Notes: generated from the sequence alone by a model not told the origin. Positions 48,552 to 57,792 are shown, numbered from the stretch's first letter. The stretch is 64,000 nucleotides of DNA from DATAOG01 sp963753685 (GCA_963753685.1 CAVWDE010000021.1:186001-250000); one strand, 5' to 3'. Program-made: numbers and translations.

Positions 48552-49547
48552 ATGAAGCTGGCCTCGCTCAAGGGGCCCGGGCGCGATGGCCGGCTGGTGA
48601 TCGTCAGCCATGATCTCGCGCGGGCGGTCGAGGTGCCGCGGATCGCGCCGACGCTCCAGGCGGCCCTCGACGACTGGACGGCGTTCGCGCCGGCGCTCGA
48701 GCAGGCGGCAGCGCAGCTCGAGCGGGACGAGCTCAGGCCCGAGGAGGTGTTCCCGTTCGAGCCGGCCGCCTGTGCCGCGCCCTTGCCGCGCGCCTACCAG
48801 TTCGCCGACGGCAGCGCCTACCTGAACCACGTGGCACTCGTGCGCCGGGCGCGCGGTGCCGAGCTGCCGACCGAGCTCCTGGACGATCCGCTGATGTACC
48901 AGGGCGCCTCGGATGGCTTCCTCGGGCCCACCGACCCGATCGCGGTCGCCGACGAGGCCTTCGGCATCGACCTCGAGGCCGAGGTCGCGGTGATCACCGA
49001 CGACGTCCCGATGGGCGTCTCGCCCGCCGCAGCACTCGGCCACGTCAAGCTGGTCATGCTCCTGAACGACGTCTCGCTCCGCCGCCTGATCCCGAGCGAG
49101 CTGGCGAAAGGCTTCGGCTTCTTCCAGGGCAAGCCGCGCAGCGCCTGCTCGCCGGTCGCCGTGACGCCCGCCACCCTCGGCAACGCCTGGCAGGGCGGCA
49201 GGGTGCACGGTGCGGTCCGCTCCTCCATCAACGGCCAGGAGCTCGGCCATCCCGACGCCGGGGTCGAGATGCAGTTCGACTTCGGCCGCCTGATCGCGCA
49301 CGCCGCGAAGACCCGCCCGCTCGCCGCCGGCACGATCGTTGGCTCCGGCACGATCTCGAACCAGGATCGCTCGGTCGGCTCGTCCTGCCTCGCCGAAGTC
49401 CGCACCATCGAGACCCTCGATCAGGGCAAAGCCACGACCGGTTTTCTCAAGTTCGGCGACCGCGTCCGGATCGAGATGCTGGACGAGGCCGGCCATCAGA
49501 TCTTTGGCGCGATCGACCAGCAGGTCGTGCGCTACGACCGGCCTTAG
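48552..49547 (+). CDS. Fumarylacetoacetate hydrolase family protein
   Basis: The 331-residue enzyme is expected to split fumarylacetoacetate into fumarate and acetoacetate, the last step after HmgA and MaiA. FAH-fold markers are YQGASDGFLGPTDPI, the metal-binding acidic segment GIDLEAEVAVITDDVPMG, LLNDVSLRRLIPSEL, and GRVHGAVRSSINGQELGHP. An N-terminal SH3-like segment opens with MKLASLKGPGRDGRLVIVSH. It is the shorter bacterial type (about 330 aa). It starts two bases after the hmgA stop codon, so the two are coupled. Confidence 0.9.
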   Translation: MKLASLKGPGRDGRLVIVSHDLARAVEVPRIAPTLQAALDDWTAFAPALEQAAAQLERDELRPEEVFPFEPAACAAPLPRAYQFADGSAYLNHVALVRRARGAELPTELLDDPLMYQGASDGFLGPTDPIAVADEAFGIDLEAEVAVITDDVPMGVSPAAALGHVKLVMLLNDVSLRRLIPSELAKGFGFFQGKPRSACSPVAVTPATLGNAWQGGRVHGAVRSSINGQELGHPDAGVEMQFDFGRLIAHAAKTRPLAAGTIVGSGTISNQDRSVGSSCLAEVRTIETLDQGKATTGFLKFGDRVRIEMLDEAGHQIFGAIDQQVVRYDRP

Positions 49548-49617
49548 CCGGCAGGTGGCGAAGGCATGCGTCACCCTCTACATAGAGGCGTGATCAGGGC
49601 TGCGCAGGGAGACGACC

Positions 49618-50562
49618 GTGAGCTTCGCATCCCAGGGCGATCTGGCCGAGAAGGTAATCACCTTCGCCGAGCTGGCAGACGGAGTGTTCGCCTATACCGC
49701 CGAAGGGGATCCCAACTCGGGCGTGATCGTCGGCGATGACGGCGTCATGGTGGTCGACGCGACCGCCACGCCGGTGATGGCGCAGGCGCTGATCGAGCGC
49801 ATCCGCGGCGTCACCGACAAGCCCGTGAAATACGTGCTGCTCACGCACTACCACGCGGTCCGGGTGATGGGCGCCTCGGCCTATGGCGCCCAGGAGATCA
49901 TCGCGAGCGATCTGACCCGCGGGCTGATCGAGGAGCGCGGCCAGGAGGACTTCGAGAGCGAGGTCAACCGTTTCCCACGGCTGTTCCAGGCGGTCGAGAG
50001 CGTGCCCGGCCTGACCTGGCCGACCATGACCTTCGAGACCTCGATGACCGTCTGGCTGGGCCGGCGCCGGGTCGAGATCAGGCACGTCGGGCGCGGCCAC
50101 ACCAAGGGCGACACGATCGCCTGGCTGCCGGAGGAGCGGGTCCTGTTCAGCGGCGATCTGGTCGAGTACGGCGCCGCTCCCTACACCGGCGATGCCTACC
50201 TCACCGACTGGCCGGCAACCCTCGAGCGCCTGCGCGCGCTGAATGCCGAGAAGCTGGTCCCCGGCCGCGGCGAGGCCCTGACCAGCCCGGTCGACGTGGC
50301 CGCGGGGATCGACGGCACCCGCGACTTCGTGACCACCATGTTCGACAGCGTCAGGCGCGGCGTCGCCGAGGGCAAGTCGCTGAAGGAGGTCTTCGACGCC
50401 AGCCATGCGCTCTTGAAGCCACGCTTCGGCCATTGGGTGATCTTCGAGCATTGCATGCCGTTCGACATCTCGCGCGCCTATGACGAGGCGCGCGGCCACG
50501 TCGATCCGCGGATCTGGACCAAGGAGCGCGACCTCGAGATGTGGCGCGCCTTGCAGGCCTGA
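49618..50562 (+). CDS. Metallo-beta-lactamase-fold protein with variant metal motif
   Basis: The 314-residue protein starts at GTG 49618 behind GGGAG. It has an MBL-fold N-terminus (DDGVMVVDATATPVM), but the metal motif is HYHAVR (His 77, His 79), in which the Asp and final His of HxHxDH are replaced by Val and Arg. A later GHTKGDTIAW and LFSGDLVEYG retain other ligands. No signal peptide is visible. It lies in the homogentisate cluster just before a flavin hydroxylase, suggesting a role with aromatic substrates; the reaction is unknown. The variant motif may mean a single metal or none. Confidence 0.8.
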   Translation: MSFASQGDLAEKVITFAELADGVFAYTAEGDPNSGVIVGDDGVMVVDATATPVMAQALIERIRGVTDKPVKYVLLTHYHAVRVMGASAYGAQEIIASDLTRGLIEERGQEDFESEVNRFPRLFQAVESVPGLTWPTMTFETSMTVWLGRRRVEIRHVGRGHTKGDTIAWLPEERVLFSGDLVEYGAAPYTGDAYLTDWPATLERLRALNAEKLVPGRGEALTSPVDVAAGIDGTRDFVTTMFDSVRRGVAEGKSLKEVFDASHALLKPRFGHWVIFEHCMPFDISRAYDEARGHVDPRIWTKERDLEMWRALQA

Positions 50563-50582
50563 GGTCGCTCGGACGACCGGCC

Positions 50583-52286
50583 ATGGCCGGGCCCTACGCC
50601 TTCCGCGCCAGTCCCGATCAGCAGGCCGGGCGGACCGTGCACCACAGGGTGATCATCGTCGGCGCCGGCCCGGTCGGCCTGGCGCTCGCGATCGATCTCG
50701 AGCTGCGCGGCATCCCCGTGATCGTGCTCGAAGCCCGGACCGACGTCGGCACCGGCTCGCGCGCGATCTGCTACGCCAAGCGCTCGCTCGAGATCCTGGA
50801 TCGCCTGGGCGTCGGCCAGCGGATGCTCGACAAGGGCGTCACCTGGCAGCAGGGCAAGGTCTTCTGGCGCGACCGAATGGTCTACCAGTTCGACCTCCTG
50901 CCCGAGGCCGGCCACCGCATGCCGGCGTTCGTCAACTGCCAGCAATACTACCTCGAGCAGTTCCTCACCGAGCGCGCGCAAGAGCTTGGAATCGATCTCC
51001 GTTTCGGCCATCACGTGACCGGCCTCGCAGCCGCGGCCGATGGCGTCCGGGTCCAGATCGGGACCCCGATCGGCGAGTACGCGCTGACCTGCGACTGGCT
51101 GCTCGCCTGCGATGGCGCCCGCAGCACCGTGCGCCATGCCCTCGGCCTCGGCTTCGAGGGCAGAGTCTTCAAGGACAAGTTCCTGATCACCGACGTCAAG
51201 ATGGACGCGGACTTCCCGCCCGAGCGCTGGTTCTGGTTCGACCCGCCGTTCCATCCCGGCCAGTCGGCCCTGCTCCACAGCCAGCCGGACCAGGTCTGGC
51301 GGATCGACCTGCAGCTCGGCTGGGACGCCGACGCCGAGGAGGAGGTCAAGCCCGAGCGCGTGATTCCGCGGCTGCGGGCCATGCTCGGCAAGGATCGGCG
51401 CTTCGAGCTGGAGTGGATCAGCATCTACACCTTCCGCTGCCGGCGGCTCGCCAAATTCCGCCACGGCCGCGTGATCTTCCTCGGTGACGCCGCGCACGAG
51501 GTCTCGCCGTTCGGCGCGCGCGGCTTCAACTCCGGCATCCAGGACGCCGACAATCTCGCCTGGAAGCTCGCCGCCGTGCTGCAGGGCCAGGCGACCTTGC
51601 GCCTGCTCGAGAGCTACGACGAGGAGCGGCTGGTCGCGGCCGACGACAACATCCGCCACTCGACCCGCTCGACCGAGTTCATCACGCCCAAGAACGAGGC
51701 GAGCCGCACCTTTCGCGATGCCGTGCTGGCGCTCGCTACGGATCACCCCTTCGCCCGCAGGATGATCAACAGCGGCCGCCTCTCGACCCCGACCCGGCTC
51801 GACTTTTCGTCACTCAACACCCCCGATCGGGACGGCTTCGCGCGCGGCCTCGGGCCGGGCTCGCCTGCTGCCGATGCGCCGCTCGAACACGGCGGTGCCC
51901 CCTGCTGGCTGCTCAACCAGCTGGCCCCCGGCCTGACCCTGCTCTTGTTCCTCGATCGGCCGGAGACGTTGAGCCCGGCGCTCGCGAAACGCCTCGGCGG
52001 GCTCGCCCGCCCACCGCTGCCGATCGCGACCCGGGTGATCCTGACCGGCGCCGAGCGGATGCCTTCGAGTTTGCATGGCCTGCCTCTTTTGACCGACCCG
52101 GAGGGGTTCGCCGCGGCCCGCTATGCCGCCCTGCCGCTCACCTGCTACCTGTTCCGGCCAGACCAGCACGTCACCGCGCGCTGGCGCGGCTTCGATGCCG
52201 ATCGGGTGGCGGCCGCGGCGCGGCACATCTTCGAGGGGAGGACGCCGCCGGCTGTGGCGATGGCGGAAGCCATGGTGGGGAAATGA
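50583..52286 (+). CDS. FAD-dependent aromatic hydroxylase (PheA/TfdB/MhpA-like)
   Basis: The 567-residue flavoprotein has the dinucleotide-binding start VIIVGAGPVGLALAIDLEL, the DG motif CDGARSTVRHALG and the GD motif GRVIFLGDAAHEVSPFGARG. The GARGFNSGIQDADNLAWKL stretch is typical of phenol and hydroxyphenylpropionate hydroxylases. A thioredoxin-like C-terminal domain is suggested by length. It uses NAD(P)H and O2 to hydroxylate an aromatic ring. The cluster suggests it feeds homogentisate or a related diphenol, but the substrate is not shown by sequence. ATG 50583 was chosen; the DUF2783 gene overlaps its stop. Confidence 0.9.
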   Translation: MAGPYAFRASPDQQAGRTVHHRVIIVGAGPVGLALAIDLELRGIPVIVLEARTDVGTGSRAICYAKRSLEILDRLGVGQRMLDKGVTWQQGKVFWRDRMVYQFDLLPEAGHRMPAFVNCQQYYLEQFLTERAQELGIDLRFGHHVTGLAAAADGVRVQIGTPIGEYALTCDWLLACDGARSTVRHALGLGFEGRVFKDKFLITDVKMDADFPPERWFWFDPPFHPGQSALLHSQPDQVWRIDLQLGWDADAEEEVKPERVIPRLRAMLGKDRRFELEWISIYTFRCRRLAKFRHGRVIFLGDAAHEVSPFGARGFNSGIQDADNLAWKLAAVLQGQATLRLLESYDEERLVAADDNIRHSTRSTEFITPKNEASRTFRDAVLALATDHPFARRMINSGRLSTPTRLDFSSLNTPDRDGFARGLGPGSPAADAPLEHGGAPCWLLNQLAPGLTLLLFLDRPETLSPALAKRLGGLARPPLPIATRVILTGAERMPSSLHGLPLLTDPEGFAAARYAALPLTCYLFRPDQHVTARWRGFDADRVAAAARHIFEGRTPPAVAMAEAMVGK

Positions 52287-52531
52287 GCATGGCCCGGGGC
52301 GAGCTCGAGACCAGGCTACCCGATGATCCCGACGGGCTCTACCAGCTCCTGGTCGAGGCGCATCGGGACCTCACCGCCGAGCAGAGCCGGCAGGTCAACA
52401 GCAAGCTCATCCTGCTGCTCGCCAACCAGATCGGCGATCCGGCCGTGATCGCCGCCGCGATCGCCGCGGCGCGCACGGGTGTGGCCGAGCCGGCCAAGCC
52501 GTCACCCGGAGTGGCCGCGCGCGAGGGTTGA
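52283..52531 (+). CDS. DUF2783 small protein
   Basis: This 82-residue protein overlaps the hydroxylase stop codon (ATGA) and is therefore translationally coupled. It matches DUF2783: LPDDPDGLYQLLVEAHRDL, SRQVNSKLILLLANQIGDP and a run of Ala-rich helix. The family is found next to aromatic flavin hydroxylases, suggesting a partner or stabilising role. No catalytic motif is visible. Confidence 0.8.
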   Translation: MSMARGELETRLPDDPDGLYQLLVEAHRDLTAEQSRQVNSKLILLLANQIGDPAVIAAAIAAARTGVAEPAKPSPGVAAREG

Positions 52532-52579
52532 GCCTCCGCCGCGCTTGCGGCGCGCGCGCGGCGCGCCCATGCTGGTGCG

Positions 52580-53443
52580 ATGGTGGCGTGGCTGCAGAGA
52601 ATCCGGGCTCGGCGACGCGCCCGCTGGGCGCTGGCGATCCTGCTGGCCGGCGTCGGCTCCTTGGCGCAGGTCGCACCCGCCCGCGCCCAGCCGGTCGATG
52701 TCGAGCTGGTGCTCGGGGTCGACACCTCGATGAGCGTCGCCGCCGACGAGTTCGCCTTGCAGATGGCCGGCTACGCGCGCGCCTTCCGGCAACCGGAGGT
52801 GCTCGAGGCGATCGAGAACGCCGGCGTCAACGGCATCGCCGTCACGCTGGTGCAGTGGGCGGACAGCTCCCAGCAGGCGGTCAGCATCGGCTGGACCTGG
52901 GTCGGCGATCCGGCGAGCGCCGCGCGCTTCGCCGACCGCATCGGCGCGACCGGCCGCCGGTTCACCGGTCCGGGCACCGCGCTCGCCACCGCGCTCAGCT
53001 ATTGCCTGCAGGTGTTCGACGGCAGCGGCTTCGAAGGGCGGCGCCGGGTGATCGATCTGTCGGGCGATGGCCGCGACAACCGCGGCCCGCGGGTTACCTG
53101 GGCTCGCGATCGCGCGCTGGCCAGCGGCATCACCGTCAACGGCCTCGCGATCGTCAACGACGAGCCGTTTCTCGACCGCTACTACGAGCACCAGGTGATC
53201 GCCGGCCCCGACGCCTTCGTGGTCGCGGCCGCCGACTATCGCGATTTCGCCGACGCCATCGTCAAGAAGCTGGTGCGCGAGATCTCCGGTCCGCCACTTG
53301 CGCGCCTGGGCGTGCCGCTCGCTCGCTACTCCGCGCACTACTGGGCGCGCGCGGTCGTGCCGGAGATCCGCCGCATGAGCTCGCCGTCGACGATCCGCTG
53401 GAACGCGATGTCGATGCCCTTCTCGGTCAGGACGCGGTCGTAG
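52580..53443 (+). CDS. DUF1194 (von Willebrand A-like) secreted protein
   Basis: The 287-residue protein has an Arg-rich signal peptide ending APARA|QP and the DUF1194 domain: VDVELVLGVDTSMSVAADEF (MIDAS-like DxSxS), VTLVQWADSSQQAVSIGW, RRVIDLSGDGRDNRG and GLAIVNDEPFLDRYY. It is exported and probably binds metal and protein partners; no function is established. The domain ends near residue 245; the last about 45 residues overlap the convergent gene at 53338 by 106 bases and look like read-through of its antisense strand. The true stop may have been lost. Confidence 0.85.
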   Translation: MVAWLQRIRARRRARWALAILLAGVGSLAQVAPARAQPVDVELVLGVDTSMSVAADEFALQMAGYARAFRQPEVLEAIENAGVNGIAVTLVQWADSSQQAVSIGWTWVGDPASAARFADRIGATGRRFTGPGTALATALSYCLQVFDGSGFEGRRRVIDLSGDGRDNRGPRVTWARDRALASGITVNGLAIVNDEPFLDRYYEHQVIAGPDAFVVAAADYRDFADAIVKKLVREISGPPLARLGVPLARYSAHYWARAVVPEIRRMSSPSTIRWNAMSMPFSVRTRS

Positions 53444-53946
53444 ATCTGCAGCTCGTAGGTGCCGTCCTCCAGGACCTCGAAGGCGTAGACGTGCAGCCGC
53501 GGGCCGTCGAGGCTCGCCCAGCGGACCGGATCGCCGCGCATCGGCTGGGTCTCGGCGCGCTCCTGGAACACATTCTCGGCCTCGACCTCGACGTACATGT
53601 CCCGGCCGGCGACCGGCTCGAACAAGGCGGTCTGCACCCGGCGCTCGACGCCTGGCAGGTCGCGGCGGCCGTCGACCAGGGTGACGTTGATCCAGTCGAT
53701 CCGAAACCCGTCCTGCTGGTAAGGCTGGATCACGATGTCCATGTCGCGCTGATGAACCTCGCCGGACGCGTCCTCGACTTTGGCGACCCCGACATAGGTG
53801 CCGAAGAACGGCTTGAGATCCCCGGGATTCGCGCACAGACCGGCGCCCGGCAGCAGCCAGACGAGCGCCAGGCCGCCGATCCACAGGCCGGCTCTGATCA
53901 CGGCCCTGGTACCGGCCGCAGGCGATCTTCCCATCCGGTGCCGCAT
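53338..53946 (-). CDS. Secreted lipocalin-like hypothetical protein
   Basis: The 202-residue protein has an N-terminal signal peptide (VIRAGLWIGGLALVWLLPGA) and then DLKPFFGTYVGVAKVED, resembling the first strand of a lipocalin-like beta barrel. Later segments are strand-rich (VYAFEVLEDGTYELQIYDRV). It starts two bases after the stop of the gene at 53949, which has a matching DFYGNWQGVEL opening, so the two look like a distant tandem pair. Periplasmic location is inferred. Function unknown. Confidence 0.7.
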   Translation of the reverse strand: MRHRMGRSPAAGTRAVIRAGLWIGGLALVWLLPGAGLCANPGDLKPFFGTYVGVAKVEDASGEVHQRDMDIVIQPYQQDGFRIDWINVTLVDGRRDLPGVERRVQTALFEPVAGRDMYVEVEAENVFQERAETQPMRGDPVRWASLDGPRLHVYAFEVLEDGTYELQIYDRVLTEKGIDIAFQRIVDGELMRRISGTTARAQ

Positions 53947-53948
53947 GG

Positions 53949-54515
53949 TCAGCCCCCCGCCTTCTCGAGGCGCCCCTCGATGGTCAGCATCAGGTCGTTC
54001 TCGATCCGGTGCGTATAGCGCACCGTCATGCCGCCGTCGGTCAGCGTCCGCGCGTAGCGGTCGAGGTCGAAGCCGCCGTGATGATCGATCGCCAGGCTGT
54101 AGACCGTGAGCGTGCCGCCTTCGAGGCGCGCCCACAGAAGGGTTTCGCCCTTGAGCGGGTTGCCGGTCGCGGGATCGGCGAACAGGCGGCTGAGCAGCGA
54201 CGGCTTGCCGGGATTGAACGCGAACACGCCCGGCCGGTCGGTCGGGGTGAAGCTCGCCTCGAACTTATGGCGTTTCAGAACGCCGCCGGCCTCGCGCTCG
54301 AAGGCGATCCAGCTCATCTCAAAGCCGGCATCCGCACGGCGCAGCTCGACGTTCAGGTCCTTGGCCGTCGGCGCCATCACCCCGTCGGCGCCGGTGACCT
54401 GCAGCTCCACGCCCTGCCAATTGCCATAGAAATCGTCGATCCTGGTATCGTTCGCCGCAGCGCTTGCTGAGGCCAAGGCCAAGCTGGTTGCGACCAGAAT
54501 GAGCCGCCACTTCAT
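53949..54515 (-). CDS. Secreted lipocalin-like hypothetical protein (upstream paralogue)
   Basis: The 188-residue protein begins with a signal peptide (LILVATSLALASASAAAND) followed by TRIDDFYGNWQGVELQVTG. Beta-strand-rich segments include RHKFEASFTPTDRPGVFAFN and LLWARLEGGTLTVYSLAI. ATG 54515 was chosen because it gives a proper signal peptide. It follows the AsmA gene on the same strand by about 115 bases. Similar start motifs, size and adjacency link it to the next gene. No known domain can be named with confidence. Confidence 0.7.
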   Translation of the reverse strand: MKWRLILVATSLALASASAAANDTRIDDFYGNWQGVELQVTGADGVMAPTAKDLNVELRRADAGFEMSWIAFEREAGGVLKRHKFEASFTPTDRPGVFAFNPGKPSLLSRLFADPATGNPLKGETLLWARLEGGTLTVYSLAIDHHGGFDLDRYARTLTDGGMTVRYTHRIENDLMLTIEGRLEKAGG

Positions 54516-54630
54516 GCCGTTTTCCCCCGACTGCCGGCCACAATCACAGCATGATCGCATTCATAGAACAAGGCGGCTCGGGCCACCACTTCAAATGGCG
54601 CGGCGACGTGACGGGACGCCCCGCCATCGT

Positions 54631-57600
54631 TCACTTGGCGGTCTGCGAAGGTTCCGGGGGCATCGCGGCCCGCGCGTCTTCGAGCAGCTGCCCGCAGTTG
54701 GAGCCCTTGGTCTCGCCCGGCTCGATGAAGGGCAGGATCGCGCCGACCACCGGCATGATGACCCCGAGCGCCAGCGCCGCCAGGCTCTTCTCCGCCAGCT
54801 GCTTCGAGATCAGGTCGACCTTCGGATGCTTGAACGTGCCCTCGATGCGCACCGGCGTGCTCGCGGTCAGCACGCTCGCATCCTTCGGATGGGCCAGCAA
54901 CTCCAGCGCCAGGGTCTCCTTGCCGAGGTCGATGTCGCCCTTGCCGGTGATCGTGCTGTCGGTGGTGTCGAGCACCAGAGCCTGGGCCCGCATCACGCCC
55001 TGCTGGACGCCGAAACGACCGACGAAACACTGGATCGGCACGGTCGTGTCGGCGCCCTCCTTCTTCTGGGTCAGCACGAGGCCGAGCGCTTCGCCGGCAT
55101 CGAGGCCGATGGCCTCGATCAGCAGCGCATTGATCTGGCCGCCACCCATGACGATCGCGAGCTCGCCGTTCGCCGTGGCCGCGAGGTCGTGGACCGAGTT
55201 GCCATGCGCCTTCAGCCGGGCGCGGCCACCGAAGGTCCCGATGCCCTTCTTCTCCAGCTGAATGTCGGCGAGCTTGATATTGAAGCGCGCCAACAGCTGG
55301 TTGAGCTTGATCTGCTTCAGGCTGATATCGAAGGTGCCATCGAGCGCCTGGTTCCGGCTGGCGAGGTCGGCCACCGCCTTGAGCTGGCCGTCCGCCACCT
55401 CGACCCGCAGGGGCTCGATGTGAAGCTGGCCGTCCTGCAGGGTAAGCTCGAGGCTCAGGTTCTGGAGGGGCAACTTGCGCGCCTGGATCGTCTCGCCTTC
55501 GAACTTGACCCTGGCATCGATCGCCGCCAGGTCCGGCAGGTTGAACGGCTTGTCCGGCAGCACGTCGGGCTTGGCCATGGCGGCTGCGGCCTCCTGGCGC
55601 TGCGCCGGGGACGCGGTCTCGCCGGGCTGCGTGTCGGGCGGTGCGCCGACCAGCACGCCGAGATCGTCGAAGTCGAGCCGCTTCGACTTCAGGTCGGCGA
55701 CCACCGTCGGGCGCGCGCCCGAAAGTTCCAGACTGACATCGCCCCCGAGGTCGCTGTCGCCGATCGTGCCCCGGATCGCCACCAGGTTCCAGCGCTGGTG
55801 GTCTGCCTCGAAGGTGACCTTGCCCCTGAGGTCGTAAGGCGAGGTCGCCGGCAGCGGCCTCTTCAGAATCTTGCCGAAGGCCTGAAGATCCGGACCCTGG
55901 AGCGCGACGTCGAGATCCAGCCCCGCGAGCTCGAGCGGATGATCGACGCTGCCCTTGGCGCTCGCCTTGCTGTCGCCGGCCTGCAGGGTGAGGTCGACCG
56001 GGTAGCGCGCCTGCGGGTCCTTGAGGTTGGCCTCGCTGCCGGCGTGGGCCTCGAAGGTCACCGGCTCGAAGTCGCGAAACCGGCCCTGGCCGGTCGCATC
56101 GGCGATGGCGACCCGGTCCTGGAGCTTGAGATCGAGCGCGAGTTTGTCGAAGACGACCTCGGGCGCCTGCACGTAGTCGCCCTGGAATTTGAGGTCGGCG
56201 TCCAGCTTCGGCAGCGCCTCGAAGTTGATGCCGGACGGGGTGACGATCGCCGGCAGCTTCGCCCCGGCCTTGGCTGCGTCCTCCTTGGCGGCCTGCCGGT
56301 CGGCTGGAGCCGGCATCAGATCCGAGGCCCGCAGCCGGTCCGAATGCAGATCGGCGGACAGAAACGGGCGCGCCCGCGACAGATCCACCTCGAGCCGGCC
56401 GGAGAGATCGCTCTCGCCGACCTGCGCGTACAGATCGCCGAGCCGCCAGGCCTGGCCGTCGCGGGTCAGTTGCCCGGAGACCTGCAGCCCCGGCAGCTTG
56501 GGCAGGTCGATCCCGGCCGCGCCCAGAACCTCGGTGAGGTCGGGGCTGCTGGCCTCGACCTTGAGATCGACGCCCTGCAGACGCTCCGGGTCGTCGACCT
56601 TGCCCGCGGCGGTGAGCCGGGTCTGCCCGGCGCCGATCTCGGCATCGATCCGATAGCGCGGCTGCGCCGGCTCGGCGCCCTTGGCCGGCCCGGCCTGCAC
56701 GTCGAGGGTCACCGGCGCGCCCTTGAAGCTGCCCGCGCCCGTGAGCGCGAGGCTCGGCAGGCGGTCATGCAAGCCCGCTTGCAGCTTGACGTCCTGGAGC
56801 GCGAGATCGGGCCCGGCGAGCTGGCCGATGGTGTAGTCGAGATCGGCGTTGAGCCGCGGCAGGCGGTCGGGCTTCAGCCCTGCCGGCAAAGCCGCCCCGG
56901 GTCTGGCCTCGCTCCCGGCCTGCTCGCCCGGGCGCGCGGCAGCCCCGATCAGCCCGGCGAGATCGGTCGTCTTCACCTGATCCGAATGCAGCGTGGCGCT
57001 GACCGCCGGCACATCCTTGCCGAGATCGAGCGTGACCTTGCCGGCGAGATCGCTGGCGCCCAGCTTCAGATCGACGGCGACCACATCGGCCTTGGCCCGC
57101 TGCACGAGCTCTGCGACCGGCGGACCGCTCAGCTGCAGATGCAGGGGCTGACCTTCGAGCTCACCGGTCGCGCTCAGCGCCATGCCCTCGGCGGTGCCGC
57201 TGCCCCCGACCTCGTCGAGGTTTGCGACCACGTTGCGGCCGCTGCCGTGGTCGAGGTAGTGCACCGTGGCGTCGGCAATTCGGAGCTGGCCGATCTCGGG
57301 GATTTGAGGCGGGCCTTTCGAGGGGCGCTTTTTGAACTTCCAGTTGGGCGGGCCGTCGGGGCGCGTCTCCAACCGGAGCACAGGCTTGGTGATGCTGACC
57401 TCGGTCAGCACGACGCGGCGGTGCAGCAGCGCCCGCAGGTCGACCACGACCTCGGCACGCTCCACCGCCAGCATCGGGCCATCGCTCGCCCAGTCCGGAT
57501 TGGCAAGACGCAGGTCCCGGGCCGTGATCCTGGGGTGCAGCGACAGATCGACGTCGAGCGGACCCCTGATCTCGAATTCGCGCCCCAGAGCGGCCGTGAC

Positions 57601-57708
57601 GCGCCGCTCCAGCGGCCCCTTCAGCCAGCTCCAGTCGAACAGGGCCAGAACGACCAGCGCCGCGAGCACAGCTAACGGCAGCAAGAGCCACCAGCGATGC
57701 CGGATCAT
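54631..57708 (-). CDS. AsmA family inner-membrane protein
   Basis: The 1025-residue protein has one N-terminal membrane helix (WWLLLPLAVLAALVVLALFD) and a very long periplasmic part made of repeated beta-rich units. Examples are REFEIRGPLDVDLSLHPRIT and repeated LSGRLEVDLSRARPFLSADL-type motifs. The C-terminal AsmA domain contains TGKGDIDLGKETLALELLAH. Proteins of this class bridge the periplasm and help phospholipid transport to the outer membrane. The chamber-like repeats fit that role. It is the sixth gene of the minus-strand run from xdhC. Confidence 0.92.
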   Translation of the reverse strand: MIRHRWWLLLPLAVLAALVVLALFDWSWLKGPLERRVTAALGREFEIRGPLDVDLSLHPRITARDLRLANPDWASDGPMLAVERAEVVVDLRALLHRRVVLTEVSITKPVLRLETRPDGPPNWKFKKRPSKGPPQIPEIGQLRIADATVHYLDHGSGRNVVANLDEVGGSGTAEGMALSATGELEGQPLHLQLSGPPVAELVQRAKADVVAVDLKLGASDLAGKVTLDLGKDVPAVSATLHSDQVKTTDLAGLIGAAARPGEQAGSEARPGAALPAGLKPDRLPRLNADLDYTIGQLAGPDLALQDVKLQAGLHDRLPSLALTGAGSFKGAPVTLDVQAGPAKGAEPAQPRYRIDAEIGAGQTRLTAAGKVDDPERLQGVDLKVEASSPDLTEVLGAAGIDLPKLPGLQVSGQLTRDGQAWRLGDLYAQVGESDLSGRLEVDLSRARPFLSADLHSDRLRASDLMPAPADRQAAKEDAAKAGAKLPAIVTPSGINFEALPKLDADLKFQGDYVQAPEVVFDKLALDLKLQDRVAIADATGQGRFRDFEPVTFEAHAGSEANLKDPQARYPVDLTLQAGDSKASAKGSVDHPLELAGLDLDVALQGPDLQAFGKILKRPLPATSPYDLRGKVTFEADHQRWNLVAIRGTIGDSDLGGDVSLELSGARPTVVADLKSKRLDFDDLGVLVGAPPDTQPGETASPAQRQEAAAAMAKPDVLPDKPFNLPDLAAIDARVKFEGETIQARKLPLQNLSLELTLQDGQLHIEPLRVEVADGQLKAVADLASRNQALDGTFDISLKQIKLNQLLARFNIKLADIQLEKKGIGTFGGRARLKAHGNSVHDLAATANGELAIVMGGGQINALLIEAIGLDAGEALGLVLTQKKEGADTTVPIQCFVGRFGVQQGVMRAQALVLDTTDSTITGKGDIDLGKETLALELLAHPKDASVLTASTPVRIEGTFKHPKVDLISKQLAEKSLAALALGVIMPVVGAILPFIEPGETKGSNCGQLLEDARAAMPPEPSQTAK

Positions 57709-57792
57709 CGAAGGCCGGGGAGCGATTTGAAATGCCGTATCACGCCAGCTGAACGCCGGCGCAAGCGTCCGGGTTCCGCCCGCGCTCGCAAA

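Noticed and set aside
54499..57675. A 1058-codon plus-strand open frame opposite the AsmA gene
   Set aside because: The minus-strand reading has a membrane anchor and AsmA repeats; the plus-strand reading has no coherent domain.
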